Shown here: piece after piece, positions 10,303-19,302 of the stretch | Numbering within the stretch: the first letter of the stretch is position 1 | Layout: each line of letters starts with the position of its first letter | Source: Saprospiraceae bacterium | Lineage (GTDB): Bacteria; Bacteroidota; Bacteroidia; Chitinophagales; Saprospiraceae | Length of the DNA: 64,000 nucleotides | Assembly: GCA_016717145.1 (NCBI GenBank) | Contig: JADKGD010000004.1 | Coordinates: 233,329-297,328, forward strand | Reading direction: 5' to 3' | Notes under the pieces: generated by a model | Told to the model about the DNA's origin: nothing | Database searches by the model: none | The model's input: the letters and a program-made list of their open reading frames with translations, nothing else | Made by a program: the position numbers and the translations under genes

Positions 10303-11427
10303 TTATTTTTTTCGTAATATTTCCCCAATAGTTAGGGAGTCAGCAAACAACATTATTTTGATATTTATATTACGATGTATTGATTCAATAGCTTCATTTA
10401 GGATATTTGTAATATCTTCAGCTTTTTCTAAATCGATTAGTGATGACATTTTTGTTACCGTTTCCAATTCCTTGGCTGTAAGACTTATATTTTCATTTTT
10501 TGTCATGATCCATTGAATAAATTGCCTGAAGAAATGCAATCCGTATTCGAAGAAATTTTTTTGGTCATCTTTGCTCATATTTGATATGGTTGAAATCCAG
10601 GTGTTAATTTCAATTGGGTCCAGCTTATATGAGGCCCTAAGCCATGATAACAATTTGTCAGAATAATCTGCTGCTTCTCCATGCGCAATATTTATCGCCA
10701 AACTCATATTCCCATCAGCTAAATTGGCAATTTGTTGTGCTTGCTGACTTGGTATCTCTTCATGATTGATTAAAAAATCACATATTTCATTATCTTCAAA
10801 TAGTGGAATTTTTACCAATTGACACCTGCTTAGGATAGTCTGAAGCATCATTTCCTGATTTTCTGAAACTAGTATTATAAATGTATTGTCAGTGGGTTCT
10901 TCTATCAACTTTAATAATCTGTTTCCTTCAGTACCTAAGTATTCGGGAAGCCACATAATAAGAATTTTAAAATCAGATTCATATGACATAAGATTCAGTT
11001 TATGCATAATATCATTACATTCCTTTACGTTGATATTAGGCAAATTGTTATCTGCGTCAATGTGTTGCAGCCATTGATTGGTATCGAAGAAAGGGTTTTC
11101 TTTGATCATTTCTCTCCATTTCGGAAGAAAATCATCGCTAGTCGTTTCAGCTCTTTTTTTATCACCAATTTTGACTACCGGAAATGAAAAATGAACATCA
11201 GGATGTAACTGCTTTGATGTTTTGCGACAATGATTACAATCACCGCAACTGTCGTGATCAGCTCTGTTTTCACACATTATATATGAGGCATAAGCAAGCG
11301 CCATGGCTAGGCCTCCCGAACCTTCTTTACCTAAAAATAATTGTGCATGTGGAATTCTCCCATTATCGACTTGTCTGCCAAGCTGTTCTTTTACCTCATC
11401 TTTTCCCGGAATTTCTTTGAATTGCAT
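10303..11427 (-). CDS. holB: DNA polymerase III subunit delta'
   Basis: Clamp-loader subunit of the replicative polymerase. The 374-aa protein has the expected N terminus for the AAA+ fold (IPHAQLFLGKEGSGG), where the P-loop is degenerate as is usual for delta', and a zinc-binding cysteine cluster CGDCNHCRK near residue 65. ILSRCQLVKIP corresponds to the SRC motif (arginine-finger region). The C-terminal half is the less conserved helical collar domain. It starts 19 bp downstream of the glutathione peroxidase-like gene. Confidence 0.9.
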   Translation of the reverse strand: MQFKEIPGKDEVKEQLGRQVDNGRIPHAQLFLGKEGSGGLAMALAYASYIMCENRADHDSCGDCNHCRKTSKQLHPDVHFSFPVVKIGDKKRAETTSDDFLPKWREMIKENPFFDTNQWLQHIDADNNLPNINVKECNDIMHKLNLMSYESDFKILIMWLPEYLGTEGNRLLKLIEEPTDNTFIILVSENQEMMLQTILSRCQLVKIPLFEDNEICDFLINHEEIPSQQAQQIANLADGNMSLAINIAHGEAADYSDKLLSWLRASYKLDPIEINTWISTISNMSKDDQKNFFEYGLHFFRQFIQWIMTKNENISLTAKELETVTKMSSLIDLEKAEDITNILNEAIESIHRNINIKIMLFADSLTIGEILRKK

Positions 11428-11446
11428 ATTTATTTTTGAAATAATA

Positions 11447-11923
11447 TTAATTTTTTAACCAATCTGTAACTTCATCACTAATTGGTTCTGATGCAGAATT
11501 CAAACATTTCACCAATGATCCTTCTTCATCTATTAAAAATTTATAAAAATTCCACAAGACTTCATGATTACTTTTTCCATTTAGAGTGGAATCTGTGAGC
11601 CACTGATATAAGGGGTGAATGTTTGATTTAATTCCGATTTTTTCTGTTAATGGAAATGAAACGCCATAGTTTAGCTTGCAAAATTCATATATAGTAACAG
11701 CGTCACCGGCTTCTTGACCTCCGAAGTCATTGCATGGACAACCTAAAATCACAAGATTTTGAATATTGTCTTCATATAAGTGCTGAAGTTGTTCATATTG
11801 GTTAGTATATCCACATTGTGATGCTACGTTTACAATCATTATTTTTTTACCTCTAAAGTCAGCAAGGTTAAGGGATATACCGGCTAAAGTTTTTATTTTG
11901 ATATCGTACAAAGAAGCCTGCAT
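11447..11923 (-). CDS. Glutathione peroxidase family thiol peroxidase
   Basis: Reduces hydroperoxides in a thioredoxin-like fold. The 158-aa protein has the peroxidatic cysteine in NVASQCGYTNQY (cysteine version, not selenocysteine), the resolving-cysteine region LGCPCNDFGGQE and WNFYKFLID, the three family signatures. Bacterial members of this group usually take electrons from thioredoxin rather than glutathione. The Cys for Phe change in LGCPC adds an extra cysteine next to the resolving one. No signal peptide is seen, so it is probably cytoplasmic. First gene of the gpx-holB pair. Confidence 0.9.
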   Translation of the reverse strand: MQASLYDIKIKTLAGISLNLADFRGKKIMIVNVASQCGYTNQYEQLQHLYEDNIQNLVILGCPCNDFGGQEAGDAVTIYEFCKLNYGVSFPLTEKIGIKSNIHPLYQWLTDSTLNGKSNHEVLWNFYKFLIDEEGSLVKCLNSASEPISDEVTDWLKN

Positions 11924-11942
11924 ATTATTTTGTTTTGAACTG

Positions 11943-11950
11943 CAAAGTTA
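11943..11950 (-). promoter_or_regulatory. -7 element upstream of the glutathione peroxidase gene
   Basis: Minus-strand TAACTTTG (TAnnTTTG) lies 20 bp before the start codon. A -33 TTG at proper spacing is not obvious. Confidence 0.5.
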
Positions 11951-12360
11951 CACATTCTCATCTCTTATCACTTATAAGTAAAATAAATAACATATGTGCA
12001 AATATATTGGTTGTAAAATTACAAATTGTAACATCATTTAACCAATTTTAGTTATACAGTATTATTTTTTTATGTAAATAATTTATGCTCAGGTATTTTG
12101 ATAAGAATATTACATATTAAAATATATTAATTTGTAAATCATTTATAATAAATATATTGATATATATTTTAATATATACTTTGAAAAGATTTTTATATTT
12201 CTCATACTGAAATAACCCTTAAGTAGTAACCCTGAATATGTCTTAAAATATACATTTTTACATATTATTTTTTAAATTAATAAGTTTAGCATCGTTTTTG
12301 TTAGTAAATATGGGAATATCATTTTTTTAAACATATTTTTCAACTTAATTTTATTTCGAT
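11951..12360. other. AT-rich divergent intergenic region
   Basis: About 410 bp between two divergent genes, extremely AT-rich with runs of alternating A/T around 12120-12180. No ORF, RNA or convincing -7 element for the downstream protease gene was found. Confidence 0.6.
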
Positions 12361-15300
12361 ATGAATCTTAAAATGCAACTTAAATGTGCAATTCTCTTTG
12401 TGTTTATGTCAGTGATTCTATGCCATACAGCTGGATCTCAGAGTATTAAACCTTTTGATTTAGTTGGAAAGGCAAAGGCTTCCACTTCTTCATTTGAACC
12501 TATTAAACCGTTTGTCGTGGGGACCAGAAATGGAAAAGACTTACCTTCTGAACTTAAAGAATATTCTATCCTCAAAATAGATAAATCTGCTTCAAAAGGA
12601 ATGCTAAGGAATGCAGCTTCCAATTTTTTGATTACCCTGCCGGTGACTTCAACAAAATCTTTGCAGCTTGAATTAGTGGAAGTTAAATTACCGGCATTTA
12701 GTGTCGTTGAAGCTCCTGCGATGACACGAGCAAAATTCCAGGATGGTAAACATTATAGGGGCATCGTAAAAGGTCAATCTAAATCGTTAGTAGCCATCAG
12801 TGTGTTTAACGAGGAAATAATGGGTTTTGTCAGTGAAGAAAGAAGTAAGGGTAACTGGGTTTTGGGGAAGCTTAAAGACAACACAGGGGACCACATTATT
12901 TATAAGGATGCGGACCTAATGGGAAAATTTGGTTTTGAATGTGGTACACCGGATAGTGGTACACCTTATGATAAAAGTGAACTTAACCACTCAGATGCCG
13001 CCAGATCACTTGCCGATTGCGTAGGTATGTATTTTGAGGTTGATTATAACATCTTTCAGGATAAAGGTAGCCTGGCAAATACAACTTCTTATGTTACAGG
13101 ATTATTTAATCAGGTTGCCACGTTATATGCAAATGAACAAATTAATACAAATATTTCAGAAATTGTAGTTTGGTCAACTACATCACCATATACCGGAACT
13201 ACATCAAGTGTCATGCTGGATCAATTTACAGCCTACAGAAACGGGTTCAATGGTAACATTGCAATGCTTCTATCTTATGCAGCCAGTGGAGGTATTGCCT
13301 ATGTCAATACATTATGCAACACTGTCTCAGATTATAGAATGGGCTTTTCATCTATTTATAATTCTTACGCTACCGTTCCTACGTACAGCTGGTCGGTTGA
13401 AGTCGTAACGCATGAGTTTGGGCACTTGTTAGGGTCACAGCATACGCATGCCTGTGTATGGAATGGCAATAATACTGCTATAGATGGCTGTTATACGACA
13501 GAAGGCGGTTGTGCCAGTCCGGGTTTACCTGCAGCCGGGGGCACAGTTATGTCATATTGCCATCTGACTTCTGCCGGTATAAATTTTAATAATGGATTCG
13601 GGCCTCAACCTGGTGCTATAATCAGGACCGCTGTAACTAATGCTACCTGTTTGCCAAGTTGTTCCACAACACCGCCAACATGTACAGACGGCTTGCAAAA
13701 TGGTCAGGAAACAGGTGTAGACTGTGGTGGGCCTACTTGCCCTCCTTGCAGTAATTCTTGTACTACAAATCCTGGGTCAGTGGTGATAGTTGTTGATGAC
13801 TTTCCAGGTGAAACAACCTGGGATTTAAAAAATTCAATCGGAGCTATAATATATTCAGGTGGTCCATATGCTAGCGGTAATCCTTCAAATGAATCATTGA
13901 TATGTTTGAGTGCCGGCTGTTACACATTTACCATTTATGATGCTTATGGAGACGGCATATGTTGTGCTTATGGAAATGGGTCTTATAACGTTACCGTAAA
14001 TGGCATTAATGTAGCTACGGGAGGAACTTTCGGTTCTTCAAGCATACATAATTTTTGTGTCAATAATACTGCTCCAAGTTGCACCGATGGAATTCAAAAT
14101 CAGGGGGAAACCGGCATTGATTGCGGTGGTCCCAATTGCGCTGCATGCAATAGTTGCAATGATGGCATCCAAAATGGAAACGAAACCGGCATTGATTGTG
14201 GTGGATCTTGTGGTTTTCCAATAGTGTCAATTTCAGGTAGCACTTCTATTTGTGCCGGTACGACAACAACTTTAAATCCAACAACGGGTGGTACGTGGGT
14301 TAGTAGCAATACAGCAGTAGCTACAGTAACCAATGCAGGTTTGGTGACAGGTGTGTCAGCAGGTACAGCAACGTTTACATTTACAAATACAGCAGGATGT
14401 GCTTCACTACCGACAGGTTCGGTAAGCATTAATGCCAGACCGGTTGTCACAATTGCCAGTACAGCGATATGCATCGGGGCAACTACAACTTTAACACCAA
14501 CAACGGGTGGTACGTGGGTTAGTAGCAATACAGCAGTAGCTACAGTAACCAATGCAGGTTTGGTGACAGGTGTGTCAGCAGGTACAGCAACGTTTACATT
14601 TACCAGTACATCAACAGGTTGCAGTTCACTTCCGACGGGTTTAGCAACAGTAAGTTCAAAGGCCAGTAGTATCAATTACGGGCAGTGCATCGATTTGTGC
14701 CGGTGCGACAACAACTTTAAGTCCCTCTACAGGTGGAACATGGTCAAGCAGCAATACCGCAGTGGCCACAGTCAGCAATGCAGGTTTGGTGACAGGCGTA
14801 TCAGCAGGTACAGCAACGTTTACATTTACAAATGCAACAGGATGCGCGTCACTTCCGACGGGTACAATAACAATAAATACTAAGCCGGTTGTCACTGTTG
14901 CCAGTACAGCCATATGCATCGGGGCAACTACAACTTTAACACCTACAACAGGTGGCACGTGGGTGAGTAGCAACACAGCAGTAGCTACAGTAACCAATGC
15001 AGGTTTGGTGACAGGTGTGTCAGCAGGTACAGCAACGTTTACATTTACCAGTACCTCAACAGGTTGCAGTTCACTACCGACAGGTTTAGTAACAGTCAGT
15101 GCAAAACCAACAGTAACCATTTCCGGCAGTGCATCGATATGTGCCGGTGCGACAACAACATTAAGTCCAACGACAGGCGGAACATGGTCAAGCAGCAACA
15201 CAGCAGTAGCCACGATAAGCAATGCAGGTTTGGTGACAGGCGTATCAGCAGGTACAGCAACGTTTACATTTACAAATGCAACAGGATGCGCGTCACTTCC

Positions 15301-17211
15301 GACGGGTACAATAACAATAAAAGCTAAGCCGGTTGTCACTATTGCCAGTACAGCCATATGCATTGGGGCAACTACAACTTTAACACCAACAACAGGTGGT
15401 ACTTGGGTGAGTAGCAATACAGCAGTAGCTACGGTAACCAATGCAGGTTTGGTAACAGGTGTTTCAGCAGGTACAGCAACGTTTACATTTACCAGTACTT
15501 CAACAGGTTGCAGTTCACTTCCGACAGGTTTAGCAACAGTCAGTGCAAAACCAATAGTAACCATTTCCGGCAGTGCATCGATTTGTGCCGGTGCGACAAC
15601 AACAGTAAATCCAACGACAGGCGGAACATGGTCAAGCAGCAATACCGCAGTGGCCACAGTCAGCAATGCGGGTGTTGTGACAGGTGTAAGTGCAGGAACT
15701 GCCAAATTTACATTTACAAATACAGCAGGATGTGCATCACTAATGACGGGTACAATAACAATAAATGCCAGACCGGTTGTCACCATTGCCAGTACATCCA
15801 TATGCATCGGGGCAACTACAACTTTAACACCAACAACGGGTGGTACGTGGGTGAGTAGCAACACAGCAGTAGCTACGGTAACCAATGCAGGTTTGGTGAC
15901 AGGTGTGTCAGCAGGTACAGCAACATTTACATTTACTAGTACATCAACCGGTTGCGGTTCAATGCCTACAGCTACGTTAACCGTAAATGCAAAACCAACA
16001 GTCTCCATTACAGGTAGCACAACAATTTGTGTAGGATCAAGCACGAGCGTCAGTCCAGCAAGTGGTGGGACATGGACAAGCAGTAATACTGCCGTAGCAA
16101 CAGTCAGCAATGCAGGTATTGTGACAGGTGTAAGTGCAGGAACAGCCACATTTACATTTACAAACACAGCAGGATGTGCATCACTTCCGACAGGTACATT
16201 ACAATTAATGCCAGACCTGTTGTTACCATAGCCAGTACATCCATATGCATCGGGGCAACAACTGCTTTAACACCATCAACTGGTGGTACGTGGGTGAGTA
16301 GCAATACAGCAGTAGCTACAGTAACCAATGCAGGTGTGGTATCTGGTGTGTCAGCAGGTACTGCAACGTTTACGTTTACCAGTACCTCAACAGGTTGTAG
16401 TTCATTACCTACAGGTGCAGTTAATGTATCAGCATGCTCAGGCACCCTTTTGGGCGCTTATTACTTTGAATCCGGTTGGCAAAGTTGGACAGATGGTGGT
16501 ACGGATTGTGCCAGATATATTGGCACAAATTCATATGAAGGTAGCTATTCCATATCCATAAGAGACAATACTTCTACTTCTGTTATGACTTCACCAGCCC
16601 TTAATGTGTCAACTTTTACAAAATTGACAGTTGATTTTTGGTTTTATGCAACCAGTATGGATGCAGGAGAAGACTTTTGGTTGCAATACTATAACGGCAG
16701 CACATGGAGTACAGTTGGCTCATGGACAGTTGGTACAAACTTTTCAAATAATGTTTTTACAAATAGGGTGGCAACAGTATTAAAAGTCAATTATGCTTTT
16801 CCTGTGAATGCTAAGTTCAGATTTGTTTGTGATGCTTCTGATGACGACGATGTTGTTTATATCGACAAAGTCATAGTCACTGGTGAAACGATCAGTGGCA
16901 GGGGAAATCATGATGTCATTCCTGAGGACTTTGCCACGCACTATGCAAATGATTTTGTTATATATCCAAACCCTGCAAGCGATTACATAAATATTGGATA
17001 TCAGGTAACTAAATCACCTAATGAAGAACATTCAATGATTCTTTTACAACTTTTTGATACCAGCGGCAAAATGGTAAGTGAAAAATTATACAATAGCAAT
17101 GAAGGTAAAATAACTCACCCGGTTGATTTGTTAAAGTCAGGGTTGTATATAATTAAACTCAGTACAAAGGGTAAGTTTTTGCATAATAATAAAATTCATA
17201 TTATGAAATAA
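12361..17211 (+). pseudogene. Secreted M12B metalloprotease with ten Ig-like repeats and T9SS domain (two frameshifts)
   Basis: One long gene interrupted by a +1 (extra G near 14661) and a compensating -1 (near 16198), so the last third returns to the original frame. Order: signal peptide (1-27), propeptide, reprolysin-type zinc protease with HEFGHLLGSQH (about residue 351) and Met-turn VMSYC (about 397), a Cys-rich linker TDGLQNGQETGVDCGG, a beta domain with YGDGICCAYGNG, two more NGxETGxDCGG linkers, ten Ig-like (BIG_2) units, a MAM-like jelly-roll (16440-16900) and a T9SS type A sorting domain (VIYPNPASDYINI...GLYIIKL). The product would be exported by Sec and anchored or released through T9SS. 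The breaks sit in near-identical repeats where assembly or consensus error is easy, so the gene may be intact in the cell. A close paralogue lies at 19303-22813. Confidence 0.85.
14218..16430 (+). repeat. Ten tandem Ig-like (BIG_2) units in alternating A/B order
   Basis: Ten units of about 73-75 codons, each with the core GGTWxSSNTAVATV and GVSAGTAtFTFT. Odd units (type A) start like SISGSxSICAG and end CASLPTG; even units (type B) start like TIASTAICIGA and end GCSSLPTG. The true period is thus an A+B pair of 444 bp, and DNA identity between pairs is very high. Confidence 0.9.
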
Positions 17212-17322
17212 ATAGAATCTGTATTGATTGAGCATCTAAAAATGCTGCAAAATATTGTTTTAGATTTTTTTATCATCAAACAGTTATTTATAAGAACTTT
17301 ATACAATATAACTAAAAGGTTT

Positions 17323-17360
17323 AAAAAAGGTGCTTATCCATAGGATGAACACCTTTTTTT
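17323..17360 (+). terminator. Terminator after the repeat metalloprotease
   Basis: AAAAAAGGTG (17323-17332) pairs with CACCTTTTTT (17350-17359), ending in a T run. The A and T tracts make it potentially bidirectional. Confidence 0.75.
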
Positions 17361-17883
17361 GTCATATTAAATGAGCATGAGTCAATCTTTGTGGTACTAC
17401 AGGTTGGTTATCTTATGCGAATTCCACCTGACTGCTCAGTACTTTTTTGGGTCTAAGTAATCAGGTCCGGTAAGCCTGGCTTTTAATTAAAAAATAAACA
17501 GATGAAATCCCCATAAGCGGTCTGCACCTGCCCGACTCGTGTGTGCAGGCGGGTACAAACCTGAATGATTAAATGGGTGCTTTTCAAAGAATTTTAGTCC
17601 TTTATCCAAATCCGCAAATCAAACAAATTCAACAACTTAGCAAAATTTAAACAGATGAAACACAGAATGAAACTCACCAATCTAAAATATTTTAGCTCTG
17701 AAATATTAACCTTTAGCGTAATTTGTGAAATGGTTATTATAATAATCACATCATAATATGAAGAGATTCTGATGTCATTTTTTTAAACTTAATTTTCTTC
17801 AATAGTCAATGGTTATCGCAAATTTGCTAAACAAATGTTGATTGAGCTTTGTTATCGAATCAACATTACAAAGTAAAAGTAAT
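17361..17883. other. Intergenic region with one REP-like hairpin
   Basis: About 520 bp before queD with no gene of its own. It holds one GC-rich imperfect inverted repeat at 17526-17554 (separate entry); otherwise AT-rich with no clear promoter motif. Confidence 0.5.
17526..17554. repeat. GC-rich imperfect inverted repeat (REP-like)
   Basis: ACCTGCCCG (17526-17534) can pair with CAGGCGGGT (17546-17554) with one G-U pair and one mismatch, in an otherwise AT-rich spacer. It resembles dispersed intergenic palindromes of Bacteroidota. Only one copy is in the window, so its dispersed nature is inferred. Confidence 0.4.
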
Positions 17884-18291
17884 ATGAGAGTTTCGGTTTA
17901 TAGAAGAGCACATTTTAATGCAGCACATCGTCTTTCTAATCCTAATTGGACAGATCAAAAAAACAAAGAAATATTTGGCTTATGTAATAACCATAATTTT
18001 CATGGGCATAACTATGAACTGGAAGTAAAACTCACAGGTGAAGTAGATCCTGAAACCGGATATGTTTATGATATGAAAAACTTGGCTGATTTGATAAAAT
18101 CAGAAGTTGAAGAACGTTTTGATCATAAAAATCTTAATCTGGATACAGATGAATTTAAGGAATTAATCCCGAGTGCGGAACATATAGCATTTGTTATTTA
18201 TAATTTACTTAGATCTAAAATAGATAATAGATTTGACCTTTGCATCAAACTATGGGAAACCCCTAGAAATTATGTAAAATATCCTGCCTAA
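17884..18291 (+). CDS. queD: 6-pyruvoyltetrahydropterin / 6-carboxytetrahydropterin synthase family
   Basis: Converts dihydroneopterin triphosphate to a tetrahydropterin product; in bacteria the QueD branch supplies queuosine and other 7-deazapurines. The 135-aa protein has the zinc histidines in FNAAHRL and HGHNY, the catalytic cysteine in GLCNNHNFHGHNY, and a C-terminal LWETPRN with the pterin-binding glutamate. The Cys-loop spacing (C then five residues then HGH) resembles the longer eukaryotic-type PTPS loop more than E. coli QueD, so the exact product is uncertain. The ATG at 17884 is chosen over an upstream TTG at 17842 because homologues begin near VSVYRRAHFNAAHR. No other queuosine gene is nearby. 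Confidence 0.88.
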   Translation: MRVSVYRRAHFNAAHRLSNPNWTDQKNKEIFGLCNNHNFHGHNYELEVKLTGEVDPETGYVYDMKNLADLIKSEVEERFDHKNLNLDTDEFKELIPSAEHIAFVIYNLLRSKIDNRFDLCIKLWETPRNYVKYPA

Positions 18292-18312
18292 AAATCAAAA
18301 AAAAACGCTATA

Positions 18313-19020
18313 TTATACGCCGCCTAAAATTTTATTCAATTTCATCGTTTTGACAAGTTTATTATTATTGTCAAAGCAACGTATAATGTACATGCCTGTT
18401 TTAAATAGTGATATATCATGTTGTGCACCTTCAAAATGTACATATGATTTGATCTCCTGACCAAAGATGTTGTAAATCAATATTTTATTTATTGAGCCAT
18501 CATTTTTAACACCAAAATAGTCATTTGCAGGATTTGGAAAAAGCTTAACATCTTCAACAAAGATATTATCCTGTACAGATGAAACACAGGTATTGACGCA
18601 TTCATTAATATTAATACAAGTGTACATTATTTCTTGAGAAAAGGTTTTGTCAGTGTAGAGTTTTAACCCAACCACAGTACAACCCGGTACACCATTTGGA
18701 TCAAAGTGAAACTGAAATTTATGACTTACATTATAGTTGAATATATTTGGTTTGCTTGGCGCATTCAATAGGACATTTGGTGCATAACATAAATTTAAGT
18801 CACACATGTATATTTTCCATTCAGGTTTAAATGTAGAAGAGTCTACGATCATTTTCCAAAATATTGTAAACGTTGTGTCTTGAGTATTTATAAAATCAAT
18901 ATCAAGTATTTCCAGGCTGTCCGGACTAACGTTCATAGTTAATGGTGCCGGTGAAAAAGTTATTTGCCCCGAAAGACCTGTAGAGAATGCAAACAAAAAA
19001 ATAAGGATGAGATATTTCAT
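18313..19020 (-). CDS. Small secreted protein with T9SS sorting domain
   Basis: The 235-aa protein starts with a signal peptide (MKYLILIFLFAFSTGLSGQ), then a beta-rich region of unknown function (about 20-150) with several cysteines, and ends with a type A T9SS sorting domain (VKLFPNPANDYFGVKN...TGMYIIRCF). The N-terminal part resembles small Ig-like domains of other Saprospiria secreted proteins, but I recognise no family. The ATG at 19020 places the signal peptide at the N terminus. Convergent with queD; its own -7 element lies just upstream. Confidence 0.8.
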   Translation of the reverse strand: MKYLILIFLFAFSTGLSGQITFSPAPLTMNVSPDSLEILDIDFINTQDTTFTIFWKMIVDSSTFKPEWKIYMCDLNLCYAPNVLLNAPSKPNIFNYNVSHKFQFHFDPNGVPGCTVVGLKLYTDKTFSQEIMYTCININECVNTCVSSVQDNIFVEDVKLFPNPANDYFGVKNDGSINKILIYNIFGQEIKSYVHFEGAQHDISLFKTGMYIIRCFDNNNKLVKTMKLNKILGGV

Positions 19021-19044
19021 ATAATGATATTTATTAGTTCTACA

Positions 19045-19052
19045 CAAATGTA
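19045..19052 (-). promoter_or_regulatory. -7 element upstream of the small T9SS protein
   Basis: Minus-strand TACATTTG matches TAnnTTTG, 25 bp before the start codon. Confidence 0.45.
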
Positions 19053-19246
19053 CATTATATTAAAACTATGATTATGTTCTTTTAAAAATTAAAATCCTTT
19101 TCTTATCTAAAAATAAATTCTAATCAATAAGTGTATATTTATTTAAAATAATATAGTAAAAAACATATTGGAAATCAAAAAAGTTAGTCTTTTTCTATTT
19201 GTCAAAAAAATCTAATCATATGCATTTTATTAAAAATCCAATTATA

Positions 19247-19284
19247 ACAAAAAAGGCTTTCTTCTATAAAAGAAGAAAGCCTTT
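19247..19284 (-). terminator. Terminator after the second M12B protease gene
   Basis: On the minus strand a 14-bp stem (AAAGGCTTTCTTCT with its complement, arms 19252-19265 and 19271-19284) is followed by a run of six T. It sits 18 bp after the stop codon. Confidence 0.85.
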
Positions 19285-19302
19285 AAAACCTTAAAAATCA
19301 GT

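Noticed and set aside
14100..16167. Long minus-strand ORFs of 191 and 503 codons opposite the Ig-like array
   Set aside because: They are shadows of the repeats: codon bias on the coding strand keeps the antisense frame open, giving a low-complexity Val/Pro/Ala pattern with no start signal or family.
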